From Amia ocellicauda (lineage: Eukaryota > Chordata > Actinopteri > Amiiformes > Amiidae), in NCBI RefSeq assembly GCF_036373705.1, contig NC_089863.1, forward strand, positions 7,973,357 to 8,037,356: a DNA stretch of 64,000 nt, given 5' to 3'. Below are positions 32,918-45,581 of the stretch, one piece after another. The notes under the pieces are model-generated. The model was given only the letters and a program-made list of their open reading frames with translations. It ran no database searches and was not told the origin of the DNA. Both the position numbers and the translations under genes were made by a program. Numbering within the stretch: position 1 is the first letter of the stretch; each line of letters begins with the position of its first letter.

Positions 32918-35900
32918 ATGGCTAACTCCGGGCTGCAGATGCTGGGCTTTGCGCTGGCGCTCATCGGCTTGATCGGGCTGATCATCGGGACCATCCTGCC
33001 CCAGTGGCAGATGTCGGCCTATGTGGGGGACAACATCATCACGGCGGTGGCCATGTACCAGGGGCTGTGGATGTCCTGCGCCTTCCAGAGTACCGGGCAG
33101 ATGCAGTGCAAGGTGTACGACTCCATCCTGCAGCTCAACTGTAAGTGTGACCCGTTTTCTCTTGCCTGCTGTGCTTATAGTCGACCACCTACAGCCCGAG
33201 CCCATCATGCGAGAGCAGTGTGGGACAGGTGTGCTCGGACCCAGAACTTGGTTAGGAGCACCTTCTTTAGGTGGGAGTGATGTTTTGGAAGTTCGCACTT
33301 GGGCGTGTTCACATAAGACCGAGTATCTGCTGCAACTGGGGGCTTCTTTAGTTTAATTACAGCGCACATTGACCTGGTTAAATCTAAACCGCACATCCCC
33401 TGTTCCATAACCGTGCATGCCAACGCAAATTCGTGAACTTTCCCACATTTGAAACGGTTTCATTGAGGGATAATAAAACCTGGGGGGTGAATCGTGTGTC
33501 GCTACACTGTTGCAAACTGTTGAATGGGTAACAATCGGCGGAAAGGGGCGAGTTGAACGGGCTACAGCGGGGGGTACCTGGATGGTATTTTGTGTGGGTT
33601 GTCCCTAAACCTGTTGCTTCTCAAATTACGTTCTCGGAAGCCTGTGTGAGTTTCTGTAGAGGGAGGGGGTGAGGGGGGGCTCATAGCCTTTAGTCCTGGA
33701 GATGACGTTACAATATCACTGTAGTAACCTGTGCGGGAGGAAGGAGGATCCGGGTGATTTCGTTCTTCCATTTTGAAAGGACGACACCGTTAATGGCTTT
33801 AGTGTTTGAAAAGGTCACCCTGGAGCTGCTAACCTAGGCTTGCAAGGGTTTGTTACCTGTGTGGGTGTACTGGGGGGGGGGTTGGGGAGCCATTATGCAA
33901 CCCACACTGATCGACTAGGCTGTTTTTGGAAGATTTGGTTGCCCGACAGTTTGCATGTCGCCAATGCTTTGTACGACTTCAGGAACCTCGCCCAACAAAA
34001 CCGACCCATTGCTTTTCACATGAAAGCAAATGCCACCGCGTTAGACTTGCTAATTAACGCCTGCTTCCATTGTCGACGTGTTTACTCTGAGTGTAACGCA
34101 TAATTAGTGACTGTCTTCTCTAGAAGAGCCTTTTTGTCTCTATAAAAGGTTGTAACATTGTCCATTGTTTCAAGGTTTACACGACCTCCGTTTGTGCCGC
34201 ATCCTAGGCGCACTTAAGATAACAGGTTTTCCCCCCAGAAACTGATTTTAAACAATTCATATATATATATAAAAAAAATATGCTTTTTATTTTAAGCAAA
34301 TGAGTTCACAATTTATTTTTACACCCTTTTGTTGCTTGCAATTATATGAAATGTGATCTGGAAGTGGTTGATCACAGTGGACTGAAGTGTTTTACCAAAA
34401 GACACTCATTTGGTGCAGCATTATTTTCACACAGATTCCCTAGTCCCCATGTCTCCAAGACTTCCTACATCTAGATGTTGTAGTAATTGGTGAGGAGTCT
34501 TTCGATTCCAATGCTATACTGCACACAGTTTATACAATAACTCTTCAGTGTGCACATTTAAATGTCTTATTTAAAGGATGGATTCGATGATTTGCCCCAA
34601 GGGGCAATTCGGTTTGCAAACTGGGGTTAAACCTTCAGCAATCTTAATAACAAAAACTAACTCAACGGCACTGATCCACGGGTGGAGGGGGGGATTCAGA
34701 TAGCAGTAGTAAGGATGCTCTTGTCTTTCTAATTCCTTTTTAAGGTGGACTACAATATAGTTTTGAAAAGTTTTTGGTTTCTATGTAGTTTCTCAGAAGT
34801 GGTCTAATATTTAGAGTAATGTTATTCCATGCATACTCAATACCTCTTGTATATCACTTTGTTAGATCTGAAATCTAAATGGTTCACATTTTGCTTGATG
34901 CATGTTTTAAGATGACATGTATCAGTAAAAACAACAAAGAAACTTTGAGAGCAAGTTAAGAGATCGCACAACATTTAATCTTCTCAGTCGTCCCAATTGG
35001 ATACTTTCACTAGACAGGTGTTCACATTACCAGATTATGACTTGTTTCTAACTCTCCTGGGTACACATTGTGCAGCAGTATTTCGTGTGGAGGTTTGGGA
35101 TGGTGTATTTTTTGTCACTGTCAATGCTTTTTTGTAATGCAGAAATGTATTGGTCATCTGAAATGTTGTACATTTTTGGGGGAATGTGGCCATTTCTCCT
35201 TTGCAACTCACTCCTGTTATCTCCGATCAGCAATGCATTCTGGGCTTATCCACAGTGAGGCTGGAGAAGACGACTAGTGCATTCCAGACATGCCTGACCT
35301 GAAACCCACAGACTTGAGTGTAGAAAATGTTCCTCGCACTGGCACCCAAACTGATTTTTAGTTTCTTATTCTGCTGTTCATCCCATTTCTGACAATAAGG
35401 CCTTAAACTCCTTCACCACGATCTTCTAGGGAGTGGCAGATGAAGAGAACAGATCATGGGGAAATGGATGCATCCAAACAAACGATAGCAGAATGATACA
35501 TTTTATAGTGAATTATGTTTTGGGCCAGTCCTTGCTATTTTCCGAACTACTTTCAGTACGACCGCTTAAGTGTAGCTCCATGTAATGACTCCGGACCTCT
35601 TGTAATGAGAAATGGGTTATTGGGTATATAATATCAGAAACTAGAACCCAGCTAAATCATTTTACTTATCTTCTGCTTTTCAGGCCTTTGTGTAATCGTG
35701 AAAGTGCAATGGAACAATAAAATCACACTCCGGGCGTGTGACACACTGTACGCGGAACTACAATACTAAAATGCACCACTATTCACAAACCATAAAACAA
35801 TATGGTGTTTGAACTGATTATCAAAATTGTGGTGATTAAGGAGCTTTTATAGGGTGTTATCTCAATGTAAATATGTTTTATAGAATCTTGAACAAATCGA

Positions 35901-37863
35901 CTGATAAAAATGAATAAACCATAGTTACGTGGAAGGAATACTGGAGTACACTTAATCCAGAGGAGTCTGAATTCTCTGCTCGCTGTGGAATGTTGTGCAG
36001 TAGTTACAGTAATATTTAAACTTTATAAGAAGGGTTAACAAAACTCAGTTGACTGTAAATGGCTGGAAATTCCCCAAGTTAACCATGGACACGTTAACAA
36101 TGTTATAACACTCGATACCTTCTTTCTCTGTTGGAGTTGCTAGAGAACACCCAACCATGTTTCTCAACTATGAGAATTTAGTTTTAGTTGTGCAGAAGAT
36201 TTACCTGTGTGGCACTAGTGATATTTAGCCTTCAAAAAGACCTGAGAATGAATCCTTTTGCTTTGTAGGAGGGAAGTAAACTCAGATTTTCAGTTGTTTC
36301 TCATGTATTCACTCTGGCACACCTTGCACTGAAACCTGATCCCTTTGACCTGATGATAACTGGCTCAACCTGTACCGTGTGTGTCCGCCTCTGAAAGGCG
36401 GAAGGTGGGGGAGGATCAACGTCGCGGTTTCCCCCAAAGGAATTCTCTTGGTAGAACCGGTTTTGGCCGCACCTTATGCACCTGATACTCCAGAGCTGTT
36501 GCCAGGCTTGATGTGGCCTCATTTACATCTGTGTCAAGAGATTTGTAAACTGGGGACAGCCGAGTCTTGATTAAATCGAGCGCGTCCCAGTTCAAAATGC
36601 CCAAATGCATCTTATTCTTTAAATAGAGTATTATGTTTAATAAAGTTAAATAATGTGTAGGTCATATGAAACCCTATTTAACTTCCCTGCCCCCCGAGCC
36701 CTGGCTGGACAACTAACCCAAGCTTATTCAGGAACCTATTGTAGTCTCAAAGTAGGCCATTACAAATACATCAGGATGCACAAGCTGGCGTTAATCACAT
36801 GGGGCCTGTTATTGTGATGAAGGTCTTGGGTGGAATGAGAGCCGGAAGACCTCCTATCCTAGGGAATTGAGCCCCTGCTTATTAGATGTTGATTGGTACA
36901 CTTCAGTTTTTTTTTTTGTTTTTTTTTTTACGTTTTGAAAATCTTAAGCTTTCTGCACTAATCGAGCCAAAATCTCTTCTCTCCAGCTTCCCTGCAGGCG
37001 ACACGTGCCCTCATGGTTGTCAGCATCGTGGTGTCCGTGGTCGGTCTGGGGGTCTCGTGCATGGGCATGAAGTGCACAAACTGCGGAGGCGACGACAAGG
37101 TTCGGAAATCGAGGATCGCCATGGTGGGCGGCATCATTATTCTCATCGGAGGTGAGGACAGCGGTTTTGGGTTCTTGTCTAAATATCTGATCCTTTTCCT
37201 CTTGTGCAGAATACTGGAAAACCACTTCTACCGTAGACCCCGACTCAATTCTTTACTTGTATAGCACCCTTCACAGGGTAGCCACAGAGTGCTTTACAGA
37301 CTGGTAAAGGTACAACAAATGTACAGCAAAATAAAATGCAGACCTTTAAACAGTTTACATGATCTAATGTAAATCATTTTCCAGCCACTGGCCTGACGAA
37401 TACACAAGGGGTTATCTTGCCACACCCGTAATTTCTTCTGAAGATCATGAAGATCTTGGTCTGCATTCTCTAATCTGTTTTCCTCTCCATTTCCTGCAGG
37501 TTTGGCTGCTATCGTGGCTTGCTCATGGTTTGCAAATAACATCATCAAGGCCTTTTATGACCCCTTCACTCCTGTCAACACCAAGTGAGTACCACTCCTA
37601 TCTGATGCTCATTTACTTCCGATCTAGTGTATACTGTCGGCATATTGTGTCGCTAATTGTTATATTGCTTTAATTTTGACTGTTTGTTTTTCTTCAGGTA
37701 TGAGTTTGGTGCAGCCATCTTCATTGCCTGGGCTGGGTCTTTTTTGGTGCTTTTGGGTGGTGGCATGCTTGCCGCTTCCTGTCCTGGTACAAAACAGGGA
37801 AAAACCTCCAAATATCCAATGCCAAGCAACCGACCTCCCAGCAGCACCAAGGAGTACGTCTGA
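32918..37863 (+). CDS. cldn7: Claudin-7 (4 coding exons, 212 aa)
   Basis: Four-pass tight-junction protein that seals the paracellular space and sets its ion selectivity. Exons: 32918-33140, 36987-37151, 37500-37584, 37698-37863; GT-AG introns with matching phases. The start [11 protein letters not shown] matches claudin-7. TM1 is about residues 8-28. Extracellular loop 1 carries the claudin signature W30, G49-L50-W51, C54 and C64, with R81 following. TM2 starts at about 82; [16 protein letters not shown] is the intracellular turn; TM3 is in exons 2-3. Loop 2 contains [15 protein letters not shown], then TM4. The tail ends KEYV, a PDZ-binding motif for ZO proteins. Length is close to the 211 aa of human CLDN7. 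Whether it is a or b of a duplicated fish pair cannot be told. Confidence 0.95.
33141..36986. other. cldn7 intron 1
   Basis: 3.8-kb intron without another exon that I can support. It contains one perfect AACCGGTT at 36455-36462, the Grainyhead-type palindrome. Confidence 0.6.
36455..36462. promoter_or_regulatory. Grainyhead-like consensus AACCGGTT in cldn7 intron 1
   Basis: Exact AACCGGTT, the GRHL consensus; GRHL factors activate epithelial junction genes including claudins. A single 8-mer is expected about once per 65 kb by chance, so this is only a candidate. Confidence 0.25.
37240..37310 (+). mobile_element. LINE (L2/CR1-like) 3' tail in cldn7 intron 3
   Basis: CAATTCTTTACTTGTATAGC followed by ACCCTTCACAGGG and AGAGTGCTTTACAGACTGG is the common 3' end of vertebrate L2/CR1-related retroelements. 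Only about 70 bp remains. Confidence 0.5.
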
Positions 37864-39925
37864 ACGTCCCCTATTCGACCTCTGCAAGCCAAACTGCACA
37901 AGGAAGGAACCAACGCCTCCTTGCAGGCTGTCGTTACAGCAGTGATTTTTTTTTTTAATTGCATTTTAACTCTTTTTTTTTTTTTTTTTTTTTAAGCAAA
38001 GTAAACGTTTATCACCTCAGTTGACTTCAAGTTGAATTCACACCCCAATGCATAGCAGTTCTGAATATGTAAGACTTTGATTTTTGGTGCATGTCCGAGA
38101 ATGTTGGCGAATCGGATTTTGTAATCCTCCAGGTTCTTTAGGGTGTTTTTTCTCGCTTCCCATAAGGAGACAACGATTAATCGGTTTAATATAAAGTACA
38201 TTTTGAGTGGGACCAGAACCAGACGAAACTGTGGCTCTTTAGTGCCAAGGTTGCTGACCACCAGTACCTCGTGATGAGGACCTCACAGCAGGGATAGATA
38301 ACTCTAGGCCTTTACGGCTGAACTTTTTTCTGGTTTAATTCCACCTCAAGACTTAATTCTCTAGTTTTTATCAGTGGTTTCAGCCCTTTAATCTGTTGTC
38401 AATGGAAAGACCCCTATAAAACCTACAGGAACTAGACCCTCCAGGGGTTAAGGCATTCCAGTCCTGGCTTACGGCATGATGTATTAATTTTAAAATCATC
38501 CACGGAACCGAACTCCTTCTGAAGTATGCATGTACACACCGATTTCACTGCTAGAATCCGTATTGGTTCAGGTATTTTCACTCCTCAGTTGTTCAGGTAT
38601 TTCCCCATTAGAGGTTTGTTTATACTTTGACATCAAAATAGTAATCGATCTCAATTTTAGTTTTTAGTTGTTTTTTTATATATATATGGATGCATGTTTG
38701 AAATTTGAGTAGCTGAGTAACCTAATGTTTTTTACAATAAAAGTTCAAAGTTCACTTGTTTTAATGCCCTCAAACATGACCAGAGCAGGGTGATTTTTTT
38801 TTTTTCCTCCCTTCTAGTAATGTGAAGGCTAATACTTTCTCTTTACTGTAAAATTAGTGCTAGAGATCTGGAAGTGAGTTTTAGGAAGGAAATTGTTAAT
38901 GCCACACTTACTTAATGCTAGCATGTCTATATTATAAGCTGTCCACTTGTTGCTGCAAACTTATGTTCAAAGACTTTAAAAATGTGAAACCTGCATTAAA
39001 ATGTATATAGGAGGAACCTTTTAAATTATGAATGTGCAAATTGTATGGGGTGACTGATCAAAATTGGTCAACAAAAACGTGTTCATCAGTGCCACCAACG
39101 TACTATTTCTAACTTCACGTATGCTAGAAGCCAGGGCTGTATCGGTTTCCTTATTAATTCACATAGATAATTTGTATAAAATTAATTGTTGTCAAAGTCC
39201 AGATTGTTTTGATGGTTTGGGGGTCCTTTTGCTCAATTTTTAAAAGGTCTGAAGTCTTTACATTTGATTCTGGAAGAGAATGAACACCAAAATTATATCC
39301 TATTCTGTAAAGATGATTTAGACTGTGCATACTTTGAGGACAAACCTTTTGTATCAAGTAAGCCTTTTCATTGCCTTTTAAATTGTACTTACTAGAATAT
39401 TTGACTGTAAAAAGCAGCTTATACCAGGAATATTTTGTTTTTCATGCATTCAACCCTGGTTATTTCCCCTTGTGAATCTAAAATGGCATGGATAAATGAA
39501 ATGTAGACTCTCTCGGCAGCAGCCAAAAAGTTTTTGCATATTCACTTTGAATATGCAGATTCCTCTGCCCAACTGTGTGGGTCCAAATCCCTTGCAGGTT
39601 GTCTTATGCTGTGTCCTTTTGTACAAGATCTATATTAAGAAATAAAAGCTGCCCCATTAAGAGCTGGATAGATATAATGCATTTTTACACTGCTTTAGGA
39701 TCTGTGATCTGTGTTTTGAAGTAGTGTGGCAAATTTTGTACATGGCAAATTCTGCTTGGTTTCTTGCATGTTGTACAAATGGGTCTGGCTTCTTTATATA
39801 TTTTTTTTCCTTCAGACTATGGTTGGCTAACTTGCCGTCTATCAATGCCTAACTTTAAGTTTGTATTTTGTAGTTTTGTTTTGAGAAGATTCTTGTGTAA
39901 ATAAATATTTCAACCTTTTTTGGTG
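37864..39925 (+). other. cldn7 3' UTR (predicted)
   Basis: No gene or inserted repeat seen. Long T-rich tracts near 37.95 kb. Possible poly(A) signals AATAAA occur near 38.74, 39.64 and 39.90 kb. The last is followed by a strong T/GT-rich stretch, so the full 3' UTR is about 2 kb. Extent is inferred. Confidence 0.5.
39900..39905 (+). terminator. Distal poly(A) signal of cldn7 (AATAAA)
   Basis: AATAAA followed within 15-50 bp by TTTTTTGGTGGCTTTTG and further GT-rich sequence, a good downstream element. Confidence 0.5.
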
Positions 39926-40548
39926 GCTTTTGTTTTTTCCTTGTCTGTGTGTATTGGTAGAAAATAAACTGTTCTTGGATGCAGTTTTCTGAATGTCACA
40001 GCCCAGAGCTTGAGTTGTTGGCTAGTTTTGCAGGCCTTTGTGGATTGAGTTTGTTCTATAGACCTTATTGTGAAGGTGGTGAAAAGGCTGGGGTGGAGTT
40101 GGAGGTCTGAAAGTTACAGGAGTAACAGATGTAGTAAAGGTTTCATTTGTTTTAATTTTCTGGTCACCCTTTTCTCTAAATGGTTGTATAAACCAGTACT
40201 GACCTAACCACCTCCCAGCTGTTGGATTCAAACCAGTAACTGACAGTTTTGATTTTCATGCTTTGCATTGTGTAAATGCTTGTAATTGTGATATTTGTAC
40301 ACTGGCTTTTTTTTTTTTGATAAAGAAAAAATAATAAATCCTAAGATGCAGGCAGGTTGAGGAGGGAAAAAACAAAAACAATGGCTGGATGCAGCCTATG
40401 TTTACAGACCGGTGTGCCAGTAAGGCCTACAGAAACACAATAGTTGGGTGTAGTCCTTTCTTGCGGTCTTGCAAATAGACAAACAACCACTGAAACAATG
40501 GGATGTGATCTCTTCCTATAATAGGAAAGTGCGGTCTGCCTCAGAAAA

Positions 40549-41101
40549 TTATTTAACCAAGTCCGTACTGTTCCAAGTTCCCCAGGTCTCGCCTCCCATC
40601 AATATCGCCTGATTAGTTGGGAAAGGATTAGACCCAGCAAGCACATTGTCCTTCCAAACAATAGGCCCATCAAAATCTGTCGACATTTCATCTGTCAAAG
40701 AACCTGAAACTCTGGATAACGGTGAAGAAATCCAGTACAGGATTTGCTTATCTTGGAATGGAAGCTGGGGGGAACTTCTGAATATGTTATGTAAGTTTGT
40801 CTGAAAACTCAAATTGTGAAATGAAAAGGATGCATATTCAATTCCATTTGTTTGGTACAATGTAGAATTGGCTTGTTTTGTATTCTGACCTGTTGGTTCT
40901 TCCTGAGCAACATACTCTCTCACAATTGGCCCCTTCCTCAATGACTACTTTACTACTTGTGTAGTACAGTACATGTTGTCTATGGAAACTATAATGACTA
41001 TTGAGATGTAAGTCTGTGAATCCTTCACACTCTACTGATTTCAAAATGAGTCCAGTTGCTGTGGGAAAGACCAATCTGGTGCTTCGGAGTAGCTTTTCCA
41101 T
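40549..41101 (-). pseudogene. Decayed or uncharacterised ORF pair
   Basis: Two overlapping minus-strand frames cover about 550 bp: 40838-41101 (87 aa, beginning MEKLLRSTRLVF) and 40549-40941 (130 aa, ending WGTWNSTDLVK). Reading passes plausibly from the first into the second near 40.93 kb, as if one frameshift had broken a longer frame. No domain is recognisable and base composition is like the surroundings. It may be a lineage-specific pseudogene, a transposon remnant or chance. Confidence 0.25.
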
Positions 41102-41468
41102 GGTTTAATCTTTCGTGGAAACAATACTTCCTGGAACCCTGAAAGATCACATCTGCCATTACGTGGTAAGTTTTAAACTTGGTGTTTAAAGTTGTTTACA
41201 TGACCAAATCAAGTTGGAAACATATCGCACATCTGATGTATATGCTAATTGGAACATGTAGCGATGCATGAAACCATAACTTTAGGAACTCCACTAGTTC
41301 CCCTTTAAGTGATTCATTCTAGTGGATATTTGTGTGTCATTTCCTGCATTTGTAACAGTATGATAGTCTGTATGCGCCAGCCTTGTATAAGTTAGATCAG
41401 GTGGTTTAATTTGTTTGTTTAATGCATTTACACTAATATTTGAAATATTATTGAATAATCCAGATACA

Positions 41469-42361
41469 CACCGATCAGTCATAACATTATAACCACTGAC
41501 AGGTGAAGTGAATAACACTGATAATCTTGTTATCATGGCACCTGTCAGTGGGTGGGAAATATTAAGCAGCAAGTGAACATTTTATCCTCAAAAGTTGATG
41601 TGTTAGAAGCAGGAAAATGGGCAAGCGTAAGGATCTGAGTGACTTTGACAAGAGCCACATTGTGATGCTAGACGACTGGGTCAGAGCATCTCCAAAACTG
41701 CAGCTCTTGTGGGGTGTTCCCGGTCTGCAGTGGTCAGTACCTATCAAAAGTGGTCCAAGGAAGGAAAATAAACTGTTCTTGGATGCAGTCAGATGAACCG
41801 GCAACTGGGTCATGGGCGGCCATGGCTCACTGATGCACGTGGGGAGCAAAGGCTGGCCTGTGTGGTCCAATCCAACAGACGAGCTACTGACGAGGTTCTG
41901 ATAGAAAGGTGTCAGAACACACAGTGCATCGCAGTTTGTTGCGTATGGGACTGCGTAGCCGCAGACCAGTCAGGGTGCCCATGCTGACCCCTGTCCACTG
42001 CCGAAAGCGCCTACAATGGGCACATGAACATCAGAACTGGACCACGGAGCAATGGAGGAAGGTGGCCTGGTCTGATGAATCACGAGTTCAAGGTGTTGAC
42101 TTGGCCTCCAAATTCCCCAGATCTCAATCCAATCGAGCATCTGTGGGATGTGCTTGACAAACAAGTCCGATCCATGGAGGCCCCACCTGGCAACTTACAA
42201 GACTTAAAGGATCTGCTGCTAACGTCTTGGTGCCAGATACCACAGCACAGCTTCAGAGGTCTATTAGAGTCCATGCCTCGACGGGTCAGGGCTGTTCTGG
42301 TGACAAAAGGGGGACCTACACAATATTAGGCAGGTGGTCATAATGTTATGGCTGATCGGTG
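41469..42361 (+). mobile_element. Internally deleted Tc1-like transposon, copy 1
   Basis: About 0.9 kb. Ends are CACCGATCAGTCATAACATT and, at the right, AATGTTATGGCTGATCGGTG. The interior encodes Tc1 transposase pieces on the plus strand (start MGKRKDLSDFDKS, later RKRLQWAHEHQNWTTEQW and SPDLNPIEHLWDVLD). The frame jumps from WSDES straight to EFKVLTWPPNS, so the part with the second catalytic D is missing. The copy at 51147-52043 has the same junction. A foreign insert at about 41764-41789 brings an in-frame stop. Confidence 0.85.
41764..41789 (+). repeat. 26-nt insert matching 39960-39985
   Basis: Inside the Tc1 copy, right after the codons for SKEGK, a string starting GAAAATAAACTG and ending TTGGATGCAGT matches plus-strand positions 39960-39985 exactly. 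The sister Tc1 copy lacks it. Confidence 0.85.
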
Positions 42362-45300
42362 TATATTCCAATGTGTAAATAACATATTAGGAATATGAAA
42401 CAGTATTGAGGATGGGATATTCCTGAGCCCTGTTCCAGATATGAGACTGAACCACCAACATGTTAAAACAGAGCCCGAGTCATATCTGAACAATTACAAA
42501 AAAATGTTCAACACCAAGAGCCTTAGCTCTGTCTTAACAGCATAAGTGGAATATTCTGCATATTTAAACATACCGGTTGTTAGTTTTCAGCACTTTCATT
42601 TTAATTTGAACAATGATTCCTTTCACACACACACAAACACGCTTGTCTGTATTACATCCTATCTTGTGTGTAAGGAAACACACTCCCCTGCTCCATTAGC
42701 AAACAGAAGGATGCCTCAACGTCCTGGGGTTTCTCAATTTGGGGGACTTTTACCAAGTCATGTTTTATTAATGTAAAAATAAATATTTTATTCAAGAAAA
42801 CAAACCTTTTTTTTTTTTTTTAGTGCAGATGAAAATCTGTACTGTCCCACGTTATACTAAAAAGCAGATAATGCATTTAGTATTCTTTGTGTGCCAAAAG
42901 GAGTTAATGACTGTATCCAACGTCCTGGTGGTTGTAGGAAGTGGAGTAGATTGTTTTACAGTCAGTTCTGCCCTCATGTGACAGAAACCTGTAATGCACT
43001 TTGTTGTTTTGTTTACTATTGGATTATTATTTATTTATGAGCAGACACCCTTATCCAAAATATAAGCACAATACAACATGCAAAAATACAGTGCAGTTCA
43101 ATGCATAAAACATATTACAAATTCCAATTTACATAATGCAGTGCAATTCAAAGCATAATAATGATAATTAAAAAATGGCAAAGCTTCAACGAGCCCAATA
43201 CTGTTAAAGCACTAATGGTACAAATAACCTCACAACACACAGGTTTAAAATGTAAATGCATATTTTTAATAGGAAAATCCATCCTCCTATGAGCAATCAA
43301 TACTGTCATAGATAGATCAATCACATGCATTCCTTAAATAGCAAAAAACTGAAGACACTTAACACTTGTGTCCTGGTGGGGTTGGCAGCCAGGATATTGT
43401 GAAGATTGTGTCATATGTGTCATAACACGAAAGGTAAAAATAGCAGTATTGAAGTTTGGAAAATATAGTATTTTACACAGTGCAACATTAAGATTGTGTT
43501 GAAATACTGTGATTATATGCAAAGACAGTATTAGCATTGTATGTCTGATATGAAATGCCTACATACTTAAATAACCTTGCTATACAAACCCTGAAGCATA
43601 AATGACCAAACGTATTATTTCACTTTAACCAGGAATACTTTACATCATTCTAACTGTAAAGTTTACTTTGAAAATCAGCAAGCAACATTTTCATCCTTCT
43701 CGTTCTTGACAATGTAAATGCCTTCATTTAGAAACATCAACTGGAACACAGGGAGTGGAATAAAATATTCCAATGTCGCTTCCTAGTACAGACGTTTAGG
43801 TTGAATGGATACCTTTGTTCAAAGCGTACAATCGGAGAGACAATCAATAAGGCAGGCAAAGGCAATGCATGTTTATTTTAGTTTTTATTTTTTCTCTTCT
43901 CGAATTGTTGAGTTTTCTGTACCCTTGGATTTCACAATTGAATGTATATTTCATCCAGAGTCCTGGATTTCATCACAACATGATGCCGATTTTTAAATTA
44001 AAATATAACCACAATTTAAACCTAAAATTAAACAAGCTGTAGGCTGCCTAAAAAATGGCAATTGACAGACACAAAGTAATGAATGGATGTTTCGGTGCTC
44101 TCATGATACAAAGCATATCTTGATATGGTAGATCACAACATAACTCATGCAACCTTTACCAACACCATGCACTGTACAAACACCTAGGTACAGTCGCAAA
44201 ATAGAAATCATGTGCCAATCAATCGCCAACATGCGGATATCCAATTTGAAATACAAGGTACAGGGCTTTCTACAGCTTTTGTCTTTTTTTTTTAATAAAT
44301 TAATAACCGTAACATTTAAAACAGTGGGATTAATTCCCAGTCTGCTTAAATATCCAGTATAACAGTTTCCAAACAAGAATAGCTAATGAGAAGCAATTAT
44401 ACTTCTCTTTCCAGTGAAGACGGTCATCTCTAAAACAAAACATCCCTTCTTAAAAGATAAGCTGTAAACATATGAAGAAATAGTATTGCACTTTTTTTTT
44501 TCGTTTTTCTTTTTTGCTGCACGAGAAGCTGCATTTTGGCCAATATATAGATTCCAGACCAACTTTTAAGACATGAAACAAAAATATATAAAAGGAAAGT
44601 CGGTTTTCAATTAGGACATCTTATTTTCTAAATACTAAATATGTCCTACCACTCTCTCCCTAACAGTTCCAGTTTCTACAGTTTACTCTGATAAATCTCC
44701 ATATTTGAGGAATCTCTAATTATTGTTATTATTATTATTATTATATTTTTTTTAAATAAGGAGATGCTGGTGAAATGCTTGCAGCCAGACTACGTTAGCT
44801 TTAGTATTTTCAATTTCAACGTACAAATGGAATGCTATGCCACACAATGCTGTATAGAAACACAAGGTATATAGTTTCTAGGTGCATGCTTGCAAAGAGA
44901 GAGTGTCAGCGTGACAATGCATATAACAGATGTTCCACGTAAAGATATAAAGATATATTTCTTGCCACATGTGAAAACTCATGCTCATTTCCTGTGTGGC
45001 CCTTTTGTATGGTTTCAATATAATTCCATATACGTATGCAGTTACGGAGGGATATTAGATTAGAAACTAAATGAGTCTGGCTGCAGGCTTTACACCCCCT
45101 ATTACAGAAATGGTCATATTCCGAAGGATGTCGCACCATAGTAAGTTTACAACTCATTTTACATTCGCTAAAGAACCTTTTAAAAAGCATACAACATTTT
45201 TTCAAATTAACATCCCGAAAAATTAAGATCTACTATAGTTTTCTTATACATAAACTACTATAAACTTAGCATAGTGGTCAGCCTATTATGAACATGACCA

Positions 45301-45581
45301 AATCGAAGAGAAAATTAGAACACCTTTTTAAGTTTTTTTTTTATTATTATTATTTTTTAAAACACTTTAAGAAACCGAAATGAAAGAGAAACCACAGAAA
45401 AGCACACCAATTGTATCAGTGTTCCATAAATAAGCTTAAAGTGCTTGAAGTTAAACAATAAATAAAGTCCCCATGAAGATTTTGACGTCTCCAATTCATT
45501 TCCCCGGTAAAAAGGCATTTCGACCCACGGTTTTGCGGTTTGGCTTCGTGTAGGCATGGCACAGTCGGTATCGCAGGGTAT
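42362..45581. other. Intergenic DNA and 3' UTR of the CaMKIIN-like gene
   Basis: No coding exon seen. A diverged repeat tail (AGCAGACACCCTTATCC) is near 43.04 kb. The AT-rich stretch of about 43.9-45.6 kb probably includes the minus-strand 3' UTR of the neighbouring gene; candidate minus-strand AATAAA signals are near 43.87 kb. Its end cannot be placed. Confidence 0.4.
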
